Notes under the pieces: generated by a model
What the model saw: only the letters and a program-made list of their open reading frames with translations
What the model was told of the DNA's origin: nothing
Databases searched by the model: none
Shown here: positions 53,301 through 58,161 of the stretch, piece after piece
Layout: each line of letters begins with the position of its first letter
How positions within the stretch are numbered: the stretch's first letter is position 1
Source: Meandrina meandrites
Lineage: Eukaryota; Cnidaria; Anthozoa; Scleractinia; Meandrinidae
Assembly (NCBI GenBank): GCA_963693305.1
Contig: OY855904.1
Coordinates: 33,933,417-33,997,416, forward strand
Direction: 5' to 3'
DNA length: 64,000 nt
Program-made: the position numbers and the translations under genes

Positions 53301-56300
53301 GTTCGTTCGTTCGTTCGTTCGTTCGTTCGTTCGTTCGTTCGTTCGTTCGTTCGTTCGTTCGTTCGTTCGTTCGTTCGTTCGTTCGTTCGTTCGTTCGTTC
53401 GTTCGTTCGTTCGTTCGTTCATTCGCTGGTTGGCGAGCGAGGCCCGGGTTTTGATTTCATTTCTCTCTGCCCAGGAAAACAAGCTGAAAGTTGCGCTTCT
53501 TGAGTACTTGCGAAGACAACACCCTGATGATACAGACAAATTCTCCATGGTAGCTCACCACTTCAGCATGTACCGAGAAATCGCCCAGACTTTGGAGGAG
53601 ACAGCAGTCAAACAACTCGCTAGTCTGGGAGATTGTTTCCCAGGTACTACTTGGCTTGCTTGCCGTAATATGCTAAAGAAATAATGTGACTACGATTTCA
53701 TTCTCGTACTGTTCTTACCAAACACAAAAATTACGCGAACTTAATTTCTTTGGGCAATTAAGGCAGAAATCAAGTTGAGCTCAATGTAATCTGTTACAAT
53801 CTCTTCTAGTTTTGTTGGGCCAGGTTGTTCACAGCACGATTAAGCTAATCCAGGATAAGTGTGAATTTTGATTTCAGTTTTTTAACTTTTCAGTGAGAGA
53901 ACACAAGCAATAAACGCATTTTTATACAAGAGAAATTGAACGCTCCGGCATTAACTTTTAATCCTGGTTAAGGTTGATCGGCTTTTCAACAACCCGGCCC
54001 TAGTATTTCTTCTGTTCTTTGTCGGTTTTTGTCCCAAAATTTAAAACACTAATTTTAAGACTGTCATCACTGTATCCCCTGTGAGCCTGTGAGCAGTATT
54101 TTGATCAAACCTTTATTATTTTGCAAGGCAATTTTATAACTTTCATGCCACACTGTTTCATTTTCAGAGAAAAAACATGGACAGGCAAACGGGGAGAAAG
54201 GTACATTGTCCCGAGAATGACCGACATCCTAATTCTCCCAACTTATGATAATCAGTAAAGAGAAACAGTATCGTGAGGTTGGACTAAATGACTCAGGTTT
54301 CATTCTTGCCAAAGTTTTTCCAAGGGTGAATAACGCTCTTTACCGTATAAAATAACTATTCAGTGGACAAGTGTTAACAAAACAAACTAAGATTTATCCG
54401 GTGGATAGCGTTATCCACCGGATAAATCTTAGTTTGTTTTGTGGAAAAGTGTTGACAAAATAAACTGCGCTATCTACTGGATAGTGATCTATCCTGGCAG
54501 TGGATAGCGATTTATCCAGTGGATAGCAATTTATCCGGTGGATAGCAATTTATCCAGTGGATAGCGATTTATCCGGTGGATAGCGTTGCCCAACCTTTGA
54601 GGAACCGGGGCCAGATCTATTTGGTAATCTGAAGGTGGCTTAGTACAGTTTTGAGGGGGTAAATGAGCCCAGCTTTTAACTCTCTTGTGAAATGTTCAGA
54701 AAAATTTTAGCTTTCACTTATTACTGTTTGTTGCACTTTAACCGCTCTCTAGTTAACGACCACAGCAGTCACAAACTGTCTTGTCTTCAATTTAGACATA
54801 CCCAGAGTCTTAGTGTTCGTAATTAAATCACACAGTCACCTCTTAAAACATATCTACGCATAACACCTTTATGTAGCTGTAATGATGATTGCTAGTGTGA
54901 ATGTTATCGTTTCAGGAGCTGAAGTTTTCTTCAAACTAAACTCTATTATGAAATCTTTCTGCTATGCTTCCGACAACTACGCCAAGGTGAGTGTGTGACA
55001 CGTGACAGTAAGCGTGACTAACATTTTGGTAAAGCCATTTGAGAAGTTCTGGGTTCATTCCACTTGCCTCCAGCTAGGAAACTCGCTTTTCCTGAGGAAA
55101 GGAGGTTTTAATTTTTTTTTTTACATTAAAGTGTTTTTCATTGCTATATGTTTCGTGGAGTTTCAGAGTAGTTGACATTAAAACTGAAAAGTTATACAAC
55201 CTTTAATTTAAAGCGGGATCAGCTTACCGTAATGATTCGATTTAGCGCCCGGGGCGCTTATTTACTTTTGGCACCTCAAGGGAGGGCGCTTATTCGAGAC
55301 AGGGCGCTTATTTGGGACAGGGCGCTTATTTAATTTTTTGATAAACAACCAAATGTTCAAAACAAATCTTTAATAAATATTAAAATTACTAACAATAACA
55401 GACACTGTGGCAGTAACAAATTGTTGAAAGTTCAGTTACTTTTAAAAGAACTGTTTAATTTTGCAGTAAATATATATACGTGGATTTATGAAAATGGGGT
55501 CAAAGAAAAGTCTCCCCGGTCTCTTTGTCAATGTACATTTGGGGCTTTAGTAGGCTTAAAAGAGGGCCGAGACACGAAAAAAAAAATGTTAAACAGCGCG
55601 AAAGGGTTAATAAGTCAAAGGAAAAGAGTAGAAAAAAAAAGGACATTTCCTTTAGTTTTTATATCGTCTACTTTGGAGAAAAAAAAAAACGTTTACGGCG
55701 AATTTCGTACAGTGCGCTGAAAATAACGCTGACCCCGTTTTCATAAAATCAGGCATATATACATGTACATTACAGTGAATGTTCATGAGTTTATCTTCAG
55801 TAAATAACAATAACAAAACTGTAAGAAAGGGGGCGCTTATTGGAATAGGGGCGCTTATTGACAAAAACACATTCGAAGGTGGGCGCTTATTCGGAAGGGG
55901 GCGCTTATTGGAAGGAGGGCGCTAAATCGAATCATTACGGTAATTTTCTTTTAACGACCGGGCCGTGATAATTTAATTTGTAATGTAATTATATTGTTGT
56001 TTCTTCGTGTGATTGTTTAGGAGAACTGCTGGCGGCATTCACAGACTTGCCTCAGGAATGCTCGATTGGTTCATCTGCAGATCCAGGTTCTTTCGTCTGG
56101 CGTCACGGTAGTCAACTTGGATGAACAGGCTCTGAAGAAATTTCTTGCTCATCACACTCACTTCTTCCAGGTGAGGGGCGCTCTCCATCTTGTACTGTTA
56201 CCAGAAGGGGTGGGGTGGGGGGGGGGGGATTTTCGAAGTTCGCAGTTCAAAAATGCTTCGTTTTGTATTTGGACCGGGTACTGTGACTGAAAGAGAAGTC

Positions 56301-56496
56301 CTTTAGTCGCCGCTCTGAGCATTCTCTGGCAACGTAAAATAAAAAAAAAAACAAGCTCTACAGTTGCGGCTTGTAATTGGAAAAGTTATATCTTTGTGAC
56401 CTATAACTAAATATAAGCCATTCGACAGGGCTTATTTTTGCAAGGGTTTTTTCGACTGAGTTTTTTTTTGTGGGGGGGGGGGGGGGGGCTAACCGT

Positions 56497-56569
<73 letters not shown>

Positions 56570-57401
56570 AGGTTAGCGCATAACGATCTTACGACTGAAA
56601 AACCTAGACATTAGCTTTTATAGCTGCTCTCAAATTCGAGTTGAAATAAAGTTCATGTATGTATGTATGGTGAATCATTGATCAGAAGCAACCCGACAAA
56701 AGTGCCTGGGGGGTGAGTTGTAATATCCCGTCTACTTCATCCAATTTCTACAAAGATAACTTAAAACTTTTAACTGTGCCCGCTTTCATGTCTATTAGTC
56801 TCTACTGGTTGCTGAAGCGTATAAGAAGCGTGATGTTTCCATGTGGGTGGATGCAGTTTACCATCAAGTTGTGACCAAGGGAAACTTCAGCTATCTTCAG
56901 GACATGCGCTCCGCTATGCCGCTCCCCAACAATCTGTTCGTTGATGTTGCCACCAAGTAAGTGACTTAAATTTCTTACAGACATGATGCAGTGCTGAATC
57001 GTTATATTCGTTATTTAAAAGTGAACGGAACACGAAATTTTCATCCAGGTTCTTCACTGATTTGACCTCTATACAAGCAAAAGTGGCTGGTAAATGGTGT
57101 AAGTAGAAATACAAGGATTAAAGCCACCCATATATGGCACATGCTGTTGTTGAATCTGTGGTTGGCTTAGAAAAAGTTAGAAAACCAACGAAGGGACATC
57201 AGGAAGTTGTGAGTTCTAGGGTATACATTGTATTTACAACAACAACTTTATTACCAAAAAAAGACTTCATACAATGCTTCAAAAAAAATAAATTAAAACA
57301 GAATATTGGTAACAACACTCAGAAAAACTAAAAAGCTTATCGAGCTGAGCGAAGTTAAATTAGATTAAAACTAAGACGGTGTTTGGCAATAACGCAAAAA
57401 A

Positions 57402-57440
<39 letters not shown>

Positions 57441-58161
57441 AACGGTTAATGGCAAACGTTAATAGCTATAACATAAACATTCTATAGCAAAATATATAAA
57501 AGCTAAATAAAGAAAATAAGTATTAAATATTAAGTAACTACTAGGTCCAGATGAACACTCATTAATGTTGGCAGTATTTCTGTAAGATGTTAAGTTTAAC
57601 TTCATTTTTGAACATTTTGAGGGGGAGGTATTTGATGTTTTCATCCAAGTCATTCCAAACTTTTACAGCAGCTTAGGCTTTGTTCTGTTTGAGAAAAAAA
57701 TGTAGAAAAAGATTTCGATTGGTTTCGTCGATCAACGTTTTCCATTACTGGCAAAAAATTCCTTTGAAACGGGATATAACAGAAGAATACTACTTCTGGG
57801 TTGATCTATTTATTCGACATTATTGAAGTCATTTCAACCACATCAGCACAACTGTTTGTATTTTCGATAAAATACACCCCAACAACTAGTAACTGTTAAT
57901 GCTTCTGACTAAACACGATCTTCCCCACCCCCACCCCTACCCCCTGAAAATAGTAAGCAGCTAATTGTTTGTTGTTCTAGGTACAAGAATGAAAACTCGC
58001 GCTCATCTCAAGCGGCTGCCAACATGAAAAGACTGTTAGGGTTTGTGAGTGATGTACGCATGCGCTACAAACTGGCCACAGACCTGAACTTCCGTGACCT
58101 GGGCACGAGTATTCTTGAAGGCGATGGTGGAGCGTTCTTGAGAGATGTTATGGTGCCTTGA
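4736..58161 (+). CDS. SPG11: Spatacsin (SPG11 orthologue), 51 coding exons, complete
   Basis: Joined exons: 4736-4920, 7112-7302, 7957-8346, 14519-14587, 14927-15262, 15539-15935, 16263-16383, 16441-16560, 17142-17292, 17650-17802, 18095-18441, 19215-19295, 21398-21526, 21933-22004, 23079-23221, 23567-23675, 23837-23945, 24640-24919, 26101-26352, 26822-26934, 27284-27429, 30441-30611, 31313-31382, 32508-32673, 32755-32975, 33348-33456, 33750-33909, 34617-34778, 35043-35283, 35793-35941, 39593-39680, 42384-42499, 43018-43125, 43969-44155, 44938-45152, 45843-45980, 46366-46545, 47116-47304, 47952-48068, 48848-49159, 50164-50301, 51301-51361, 51574-51744, 52384-52526, 52832-52939, 53475-53643, 54168-54200, 54916-54986, 56021-56170, 56799-56956, 57981-58161. 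Phases agree throughout; 8376 nt in all. The 2791-residue product exceeds human spatacsin (2443). Matches recalled from the family include IPIHALE, FQASLA, SRLFGWQ, HGRPSFAF, LLGLDS-LRVD, LACNMEGI, RLLTGVGRFNEMSYIFD and YKLATD. Known role: partner of spastizin and AP-5 in lysosome reformation. The exon 3 end, exon 4 and the exon 8 acceptor are least certain. Confidence 0.93.
5464..5625. repeat. CAA microsatellite and interspersed-repeat tail
   Basis: A CAA/AAC run (5464-5495) followed by TTTATTTACCC opens this fragment; an imperfect inverted repeat (GTCTGGCTGCCTG near 5561 and CAGGCAGCCAG near 5597) follows. The same CAA-then-CTTTAT junction occurs at 43612-43640 and 57237-57255, so it is the end of one interspersed family inserted three times in SPG11 introns. 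Confidence 0.55.
5690..6990. other. SPG11 intron 1, repeat-derived stretch without genes
   Basis: No exon is visible. The stretch includes an inverted pair built on GGTCCATG-type motifs (near 6090-6130 and 6537-6575) that could be the ends of an old MITE, and an 18-C run at 6424-6441. Confidence 0.4.
6985..7082 (-). repeat. tRNA-derived SINE fragment
   Basis: Read on the minus strand it has a tRNA-like A box (TGGCCTAGAGGTTAGGGC, 7051-7068) and B box (GGTTCAAATCC, 7015-7025) at tRNA spacing, with an anticodon-arm-like segment between them. The acceptor stem does not pair properly, so it is a SINE head and not a tRNA gene. It ends about 30 bp before SPG11 exon 2. Confidence 0.6.
8640..9180. 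repeat. Pyrimidine-rich repeat-derived sequence
   Basis: Long T/C-rich sequence (8700-9180) without genes. It adjoins the minisatellite at 9180-9335. A-rich sequence of the opposite strand sense adjoins the related array at 13260-13440, suggesting the same family of element. Confidence 0.4.
9180..9335 (-). repeat. Minisatellite, short copy
   Basis: About four degenerate units containing TTCTTAATTCCAACCTCTAC and a CGACG-type spacer. It is the reverse complement of the larger array at 13440-13980. It gives a repetitive false reading frame (FLIPTSTPR repeats). Confidence 0.7.
9852..10215 (-). pseudogene. THAP-domain exon, frame broken at a homopolymer
   Basis: The minus-strand frame starts at ATG 10213-10215 (MVFCVALDC). 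It has the C2CH zinc pattern of the THAP domain: C4, C9, then C49 and H52, with the conserved P22, W31 and F53 and an AVPRTIF stretch like the AVPTIF signature around residues 83-89. THAP domains bind DNA and occur in host factors and in P-element-type transposases. After the signature, the frame in use reaches a stop at 9868. Shifting one base at the nine-A run (9942-9950) gives a better continuation that ends at a GTATGC donor at 9851. Either the copy is broken or the run length is misread. It lies in an intron of SPG11 on the opposite strand, so a transposon origin is likely. Confidence 0.6.
10697..10915 (-). repeat. Interspersed repeat, related to 29326-29450
   Basis: A frame reading VASGEINM.SK.NL.CHV.KVKA is shared with plus-strand sequence at 29326-29400, where it reads VASGEINMQSKHNLVCHVPK. 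The two copies are in opposite orientation. The shared block shows that parts of both insertions come from one repeat family. I cannot tell whether it was ever protein-coding. Confidence 0.5.
11790..12640 (+). repeat. Interspersed repeat, copy 1 (pairs with 20100-20960)
   Basis: Several blocks match 20100-20960 in the same order and orientation: TGCAGCTTCTCAAGACTT, TTTTTAGAAGGATCGGTAAA, GCTTTAGCGTGA, TTACCGCTTTTCTG, GTACAGAATGAAA and TTTTTGCGAG. Spacing is similar (about 850 bp), so these are two diverged copies of one element, both inside SPG11 introns. Confidence 0.6.
12780..12880 (+). repeat. CCCTGAAGAAG repeat end, copy 1
   Basis: Begins CCCTGAAGAAGTGTGCGCTA, contains a small hairpin (GTGTG/CACAC), then CACGAAACGCGTAGG, and ends with GCTGCTCACTGGTTTTAC. 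A diverged copy in the same orientation lies at 13155-13245. The pair flanks the palindrome at 12891-13080. Confidence 0.55.
12891..13080. repeat. 190 bp near-perfect palindrome
   Basis: Two 95-bp arms meet with no spacer at 12985/12986, centred on GATTAGCGCTAATC. The arms differ at only a handful of positions (for example AAAAAACGCC against GGCATTTTTT). It could extrude as a cruciform or form a hairpin RNA. It is flanked by two direct copies of a CCCTGAAGAAG-type repeat. Confidence 0.9.
13155..13245 (+). repeat. CCCTGAAGAAG repeat end, copy 2
   Basis: CCCTGAAGAAGTCTCAGTTA, GAAACACGTCGGAAATAAA and GCTGCTCACTAGTCTTC correspond in order to blocks of the copy at 12780-12880. Such direct copies resemble the conserved 3' ends of retroposon families, but the type is not determined. 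Confidence 0.5.
13440..13980 (+). repeat. 56-bp minisatellite, about nine units
   Basis: Units are built as GTAGAGGCGTAGAGGTTGGA, ATTAAGAAATAGAACCGTCG and AGGCGTAGAAAAGAAC, about 56 bp in all, with small deletions in some units (near 13670 and 13930). The related short array at 9180-9335 is in the opposite orientation. It lies in the long intron before SPG11 exon 4. Confidence 0.9.
14519..17292 (+). CDS. SPG11: SPG11 exons 4-9: end of N-terminal propeller
   Basis: Residues about 256-653. Exon 4 (14519-14587, NMGDFVGSVNVWPLDNLTTE) has a weak acceptor and rests mainly on phase. Exons 5 and 6 (14927-15262, 15539-15935) are long and secure; exon 5 (THLEVAEDLSFLVCADAASN) aligns with the human SLKVSQDLDVAVIVSSSNS segment. 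Exon 7 is 16263-16383. Exon 8 (16441-16560, SDLYVSTKGGTRTSITSLF) uses an acceptor after TATTAG. Exon 9 (17142-17292) carries CTIPIHALEVALKLRQLDTV, matching the human CSIPIHALEAGIENRQLDTV, and ends at a GC donor (AAAG|GCAAGA at 17293). Confidence 0.82.
17650..22004 (+). CDS. SPG11: SPG11 exons 10-14: start of helical solenoid
   Basis: Residues about 654-914. Exon 10 (17650-17802) opens with a serine-rich linker (SSSSSLSSPSPSSS) between the propeller and the solenoid. Exon 11 (18095-18441) is a long helical segment. Exon 12 (19215-19295, EVVEDAIVNRQICSAQAFFQ) matches the human EEVIASAILNNKIPEAQTFF. Exons 13 (21398-21526) and 14 (21933-22004, GRDVLQQLHKICLYTLHRPL) match the GFDVKGQLLKICFYT segment. 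The intron between exons 12 and 13 contains a copy of a repeat family (about 20100-20960), and the exon 11-12 intron contains a repeat fragment near 18525-18730. Confidence 0.88.
18525..18735 (-). repeat. Interspersed-repeat fragment
   Basis: Starts at CAGGGGTGTAGCCAGGATTT and includes an internal direct repeat (CATAAATTGTA twice, 18594-18630). It has no splice sites fitting SPG11 and no protein similarity I recognise. Confidence 0.35.
20100..20960 (+). repeat. Interspersed repeat, copy 2 (pairs with 11790-12640)
   Basis: Same block order as the first copy, lying in the intron between SPG11 exons 12 and 13. This copy is a little more diverged in the 3' half. Confidence 0.6.
23079..27429 (+). 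CDS. SPG11: SPG11 exons 15-21: solenoid
   Basis: Residues about 915-1298. Exons: 23079-23221, 23567-23675, 23837-23945, 24640-24919, 26101-26352, 26822-26934, 27284-27429. Recognisable blocks are FLSAEEKSVVDFAHTLE (exon 15), LAWVCSWDDLSRQ (exon 17), AEALWNYLSSHTNWQMLLGW (exon 18), PHWVDMLIKCRL (exon 20) and DPDAVFQASLAMAGF (exon 21), each lined up with the same order in the human protein. Splice sites are standard GT/AG. The intron between exons 18 and 19 (1.2 kb) holds a tRNA-like SINE remnant near 25080-25135. Confidence 0.9.
25078..25175 (-). repeat. tRNA-like SINE remnant
   Basis: On the minus strand it shows an A-box-like GTGGTTAGCGCATC (25117-25130) and a B-box-like GATTTGAATCTC (25081-25092). 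The acceptor stem is not preserved. Confidence 0.5.
28022..30376. mobile_element. 2.35 kb insertion with short terminal inverted repeats
   Basis: Left end GAGTTATTTTTTTCAA (28022-28037) and right end TTGAAAAAATAACTC (30362-30376) are inverted repeats of each other. Left of the body there is also a hairpin (28022-28048) followed by TCTTAGTCGGC, and TCTTAGTCGGC recurs at 30249, so the end block is duplicated. Just outside the right end is a perfect hairpin GCACGC-TTA-GCGTGC (30379-30393). The body contains the VASGEINM repeat block (29326-29450) and no transposase I can recognise. It sits between SPG11 exons 21 and 22. Confidence 0.5.
30441..33909 (+). CDS. SPG11: SPG11 exons 22-27: solenoid core with the most conserved block
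   Basis: Residues about 1299-1597. Exons: 30441-30611, 31313-31382, 32508-32673, 32755-32975, 33348-33456, 33750-33909. Exon 23 reads SPFEISRLFGWQPTNDLA (human SPFDPSRLFGWQSANTLA). Exon 24 reads EKLTFSYYLRHGRPSFAF (human ERLNFAYYLHHGRPSFAF). Exon 25 ends its conserved part with FTEMLGLDSTPLRVDIQAAN. Exon 27 (WNLVVLFCRVHKMEFPVAFL) matches the WALVVQFCRLHNMKLSISYL helix. The acceptor of exon 22 lies about 60 bp downstream of a repeat-element edge at 30376. Confidence 0.92.
31613..31770 (+). repeat. tRNA-derived SINE
   Basis: The head has TGGCCTTATGGTTAACAGG (A box) and GGTTCAAGCCC (B box, 31650-31660), then a body starting CATTGTGTTGTGTTTTTGAC. The same body (TTGTGTTCTTGCGCAAGACA) recurs near 36008 and, inverted, near 47730, so this SINE family is present at least three times. 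Confidence 0.7.
34189..34372. mobile_element. MITE with TA target site
   Basis: Flanked by TA; ends are GGCCATTTCCGAGTT and AACTCGGAAATGGCC. Inner arms also pair (ACGAGTCTACGTGCGAAACC with its reverse complement), so nearly the whole 184 bp folds back. It is non-coding and lies between SPG11 exons 27 and 28. Confidence 0.85.
34617..35941 (+). CDS. SPG11: SPG11 exons 28-30: charged insertion with basic cluster
   Basis: Residues about 1598-1781. Exon 28 (34617-34778) has the conserved IQEHLQLAFENVQ helix and then turns into SSDELSKKRIRKRKLVR, a basic cluster of nuclear-localisation type at about residues 1637-1644. Exon 29 (35043-35283) is 80 residues of low-complexity, S/E/K-rich, probably disordered sequence containing RIKEEPV, which fits the sumoylation consensus (psi-K-x-E), around residue 1682. 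Exon 30 (35793-35941) returns to the conserved fold (FDLLFKCQSAEVPWRHLLA, human FEILLQCSEEPDSWHWLLV). The human protein has only a short linker here, so this insertion accounts for part of the extra length. Confidence 0.88.
36000..36135 (+). repeat. SINE body fragment
   Basis: TTGTGTTCTTGCGCAAGACA followed by CTCTCCACTGGGTACC and ACTAGCATCCCATCCAGGGG is the body and tail of the tRNA-type SINE seen at 31613 and 47690; the head is missing. Confidence 0.6.
36155..36310 (+). repeat. 78-bp tandem duplication
   Basis: Two almost identical 78-bp units (36155-36232 and 36233-36310), each starting GGAAACTGGGATAAGCTCCC and ending CTTAAATT, with two differences. It extends the adjoining SINE tail. Confidence 0.85.
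36389..38857. mobile_element. Pogo/Tigger-like non-autonomous element carrying a nested insertion
   Basis: Flanked by TA on both sides; ends are CAGTGGGACCCCGATATAAC and GTTATATCGGGGTTCCACTG. This terminal motif (CAGTGG...CGATATAACG with a TA duplication) is typical of pogo/Tigger members of the Tc1/mariner group. The left end contains a small array of GATATAACGATCCTC-type units (36400-36620). Most of the interior is the TTAA fold-back element at 36852-38754, inserted later. No transposase remains. Confidence 0.82.
36852..38754. mobile_element. 1.9 kb TTAA-flanked fold-back element
   Basis: Both edges read TTAAGGTGGCTCC (inverted on the right). Arms of about 837 bp (36852-37688 and 37919-38754) are almost exact reverse complements, with a 230-bp loop. 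TTAA flanks are the hallmark of piggyBac-type insertion. The arms contain no protein I recognise; short frames in them are incidental. Arm identity is so high that the insertion is probably recent or kept alike by gene conversion. Confidence 0.88.
38875..38950 (+). repeat. tRNA-like sequence, probably SINE head or pseudo-tRNA
   Basis: TAGCTCAGTTGGTAGAGC is a perfect D arm and A box (38881-38898), and GGTTCAATTCC is a B box (38925-38935). The anticodon stem does not pair and the acceptor stem is poor, so it is not scored as a functional tRNA gene. Confidence 0.5.
39593..48068 (+). CDS. SPG11: SPG11 exons 31-39: C-terminal solenoid
   Basis: Residues about 1782-2227. Exons: 39593-39680 (LNCLCAWLCSTV), 42384-42499, 43018-43125, 43969-44155, 44938-45152 (LLNTKHFAEARKFAELVKL, human LQTDGQFALARRVAELAEL), 45843-45980 (WEIEQGRLAFWHRAEKCF, human WSLKQARIDFWKKCHENF), 46366-46545, 47116-47304 and 47952-48068. 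Splice sites are standard. The intron before exon 31 carries the nested element at 36389-38857, and the intron between exons 31 and 32 carries two MITEs, so this part of the gene is stretched by insertions. Confidence 0.9.
39979..40163. mobile_element. MITE with TTA target duplication
   Basis: TTA on both sides, with ends GGGTGCGTTCCTTTGGGATG and CATCCCAAAGGAATGCACCC. Inner GGATCA-rich arms (TTCGGATCAATGATCC and GGATCACTGATCC) also pair. A 3-bp TTA duplication is typical of PIF/Harbinger elements. It is non-coding. Confidence 0.8.
41153..41803. mobile_element. TTAA MITE, copy 1
   Basis: Ends TTAAGGACGTTCGCGC and GCGCGAACGTCCTTAA enclose about 650 bp without coding capacity. A second copy in the same orientation lies at 58844-59496 and matches over its whole length. 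TTAA edges suggest mobilisation by a piggyBac-type transposase. Confidence 0.88.
42800..42855 (+). repeat. tRNA-like B-box fragment
   Basis: GGGTTCGATTCCCATCGGGT (42828-42847) is a tRNA T-arm-like sequence; the A box is absent or eroded. It is probably a SINE fragment. Confidence 0.35.
43610..43810 (-). repeat. CAA-tailed interspersed repeat
   Basis: AACAACAACAACAACAGCAA then CTTTATGTTACCCC, followed by a conserved-looking body to about 43810. It shares the CAA-CTTTAT junction with 5464 and 57237. Confidence 0.45.
44640..44850. repeat. GATTGGTT-rich repeat, related to 49255-49560
   Basis: GCGCGGGAAAACGTGCGCGG, CGATTGGTTTTGG and CTGATTGGTTGAGAAAGTGG are shared with two tandem copies at 49255-49560. 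It is non-coding and lies just before SPG11 exon 35. Confidence 0.6.
47466..47626. mobile_element. Short MITE with self-complementary ends
   Basis: Ends AGCCTGCGAGCAGGCTCT and AGAGCCTGCTCGCAGGCT are inverted repeats, and each tip is itself a hairpin (AGCCTGC/GCAGGCT). The core is GC-rich and also pairs. It lies between SPG11 exons 38 and 39. Confidence 0.75.
47690..47830 (-). repeat. tRNA-derived SINE
   Basis: On the minus strand it has an A box GGCCTAACGGTTAGTG (47802-47817), a B box GGTTCGGGCCC (47765-47775), and a body beginning CATTGTGTTGTGTTCTTGCG, the same family as 31613 and 36000. Confidence 0.72.
48120..48254. mobile_element. Small MITE, copy 1 (pairs with 63598-63751)
   Basis: Ends CAGCTCTCGTAAG and CTTACGAGAGCTG are inverted repeats. 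The core (ACAATGCCCCTAGCCCC, GACCAGT.GAATTACAAGCTTAC) is shared with 63598-63751. Confidence 0.75.
48604..48755. repeat. Degenerate pogo-like MITE
   Basis: Starts CAGTGCGTTCCCGATGTCTC and ends GGGTTCCAGTG, with TTCGAGAAATC and GGTTCGAATTATCGGGAGG inside. The ends resemble CAGTG pogo-type termini but are eroded. Confidence 0.5.
48848..58161 (+). CDS. SPG11: SPG11 exons 40-51: spatacsin C-terminal domain
   Basis: Residues about 2228-2791, the conserved C-terminal domain of spatacsins. Exons: 48848-49159, 50164-50301, 51301-51361, 51574-51744, 52384-52526, 52832-52939, 53475-53643, 54168-54200, 54916-54986, 56021-56170, 56799-56956, 57981-58161. Exon 40 has a serine-rich stretch like the human HSTSSLDS region. 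Exons 44-46 carry ECHTLACNMEGIATVLRNGR, RLLTGVGRFNEMSYIFDTLF and DTDKFSMVAHHFSMYREIAQ. Exon 47 is a 33-nt microexon (EKKHGQANGEK). Exon 50 (LLVAEAYKKRDVSMWVDAVY) and exon 51 (MRYKLATDLNFRDLGTSIL) match the human C-terminus. The stop is TGA at 58159-58161. Confidence 0.94.
49255..49560. repeat. Tandem pair of GATTGGTT-rich repeat
   Basis: Two units (about 49275-49400 and 49420-49555) each contain GTGAAGAAAATACATCAT, GCGCGGAAGAACGTGTGTAA and ATTGGTTGAGAAAGTGG. The family also occurs at 44640-44850. Confidence 0.7.
49863..49884 (+). repeat. 22-G homopolymer
   Basis: A perfect run of G in the SPG11 intron between exons 40 and 41. It can form G-quadruplex-like structures and is a likely assembly weak point. 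Confidence 0.9.
50793..51225. mobile_element. Fold-back MITE with nested inner palindrome
   Basis: Outer ends AGTTATGCAACACTTTCG and CGAAAGTGTTGCATAACT are inverted repeats. An inner pair (AACAATTATTCCACGAGCGC near 50910 and GCGAGTGGAATAATTGTTTT near 51006) forms a second palindrome around GCCAAAGAGGTGCG. It is non-coding. Confidence 0.78.
51986..52273. mobile_element. MITE
   Basis: Ends CACCTGATTGAAGAATCGTT and TCAATCAGGTG, with GACCCATGAAAAGC matching GCTTTTCATGGGTC. It is 288 bp long, non-coding, and ends about 110 bp before SPG11 exon 44. Confidence 0.75.
53136..53420 (+). repeat. (GTTC)n microsatellite, about 71 units
   Basis: An essentially perfect tetranucleotide array of 285 bp, preceded by a mixed CGTACGTACGTTCGCGCG tract. 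It ends 54 bp before the exon 46 acceptor. Because 4 and 3 share no factor, all frames are open; the plus strand reads SFVR repeats and the minus strand NERT repeats. Confidence 0.95.
54376..54595. repeat. Palindrome followed by GGATAGC tandem units
   Basis: A palindrome (about 54378-54444) centred on GGTGGATA-GCGT-TATCCACC, with arms ending in AAACAAACTAAG, is followed by about five units of TTTATCC[AG]GTGGATAGC. Confidence 0.75.
55224..55943. mobile_element. 720 bp MITE with GCGCTTATT arrays
   Basis: Ends TTACCGTAATGATTCGATTT and AAATCGAATCATTACGGTAA are perfect inverted repeats. Just inside both ends are arrays of GGGCGCTTATT units. The middle (about 55330-55830) is A-rich and non-coding. 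It lies between SPG11 exons 48 and 49. Confidence 0.85.
56464..56568 (+). repeat. Poly-G run and (AATC)18 microsatellite
   Basis: A 17-G run (56472-56488) is followed by 18 perfect AATC units (56497-56568), in the intron before SPG11 exon 50. Confidence 0.9.
57237..57442. repeat. CAA-tailed repeat end and (AAAT)n microsatellite
   Basis: ACAACAACAACTTTATTACC opens a repeat fragment like those at 5464 and 43612, and (AAAT)n lies at 57400-57442. It is in the last intron of SPG11. Confidence 0.6.

Noticed and set aside
53052..53474. SFVR-repeat (plus) and NERT-repeat (minus) proteins
   Set aside because: Forced by the (GTTC)n array. Spatacsin homologues have no such repeat, and a good acceptor at 53474 separates it from exon 46.
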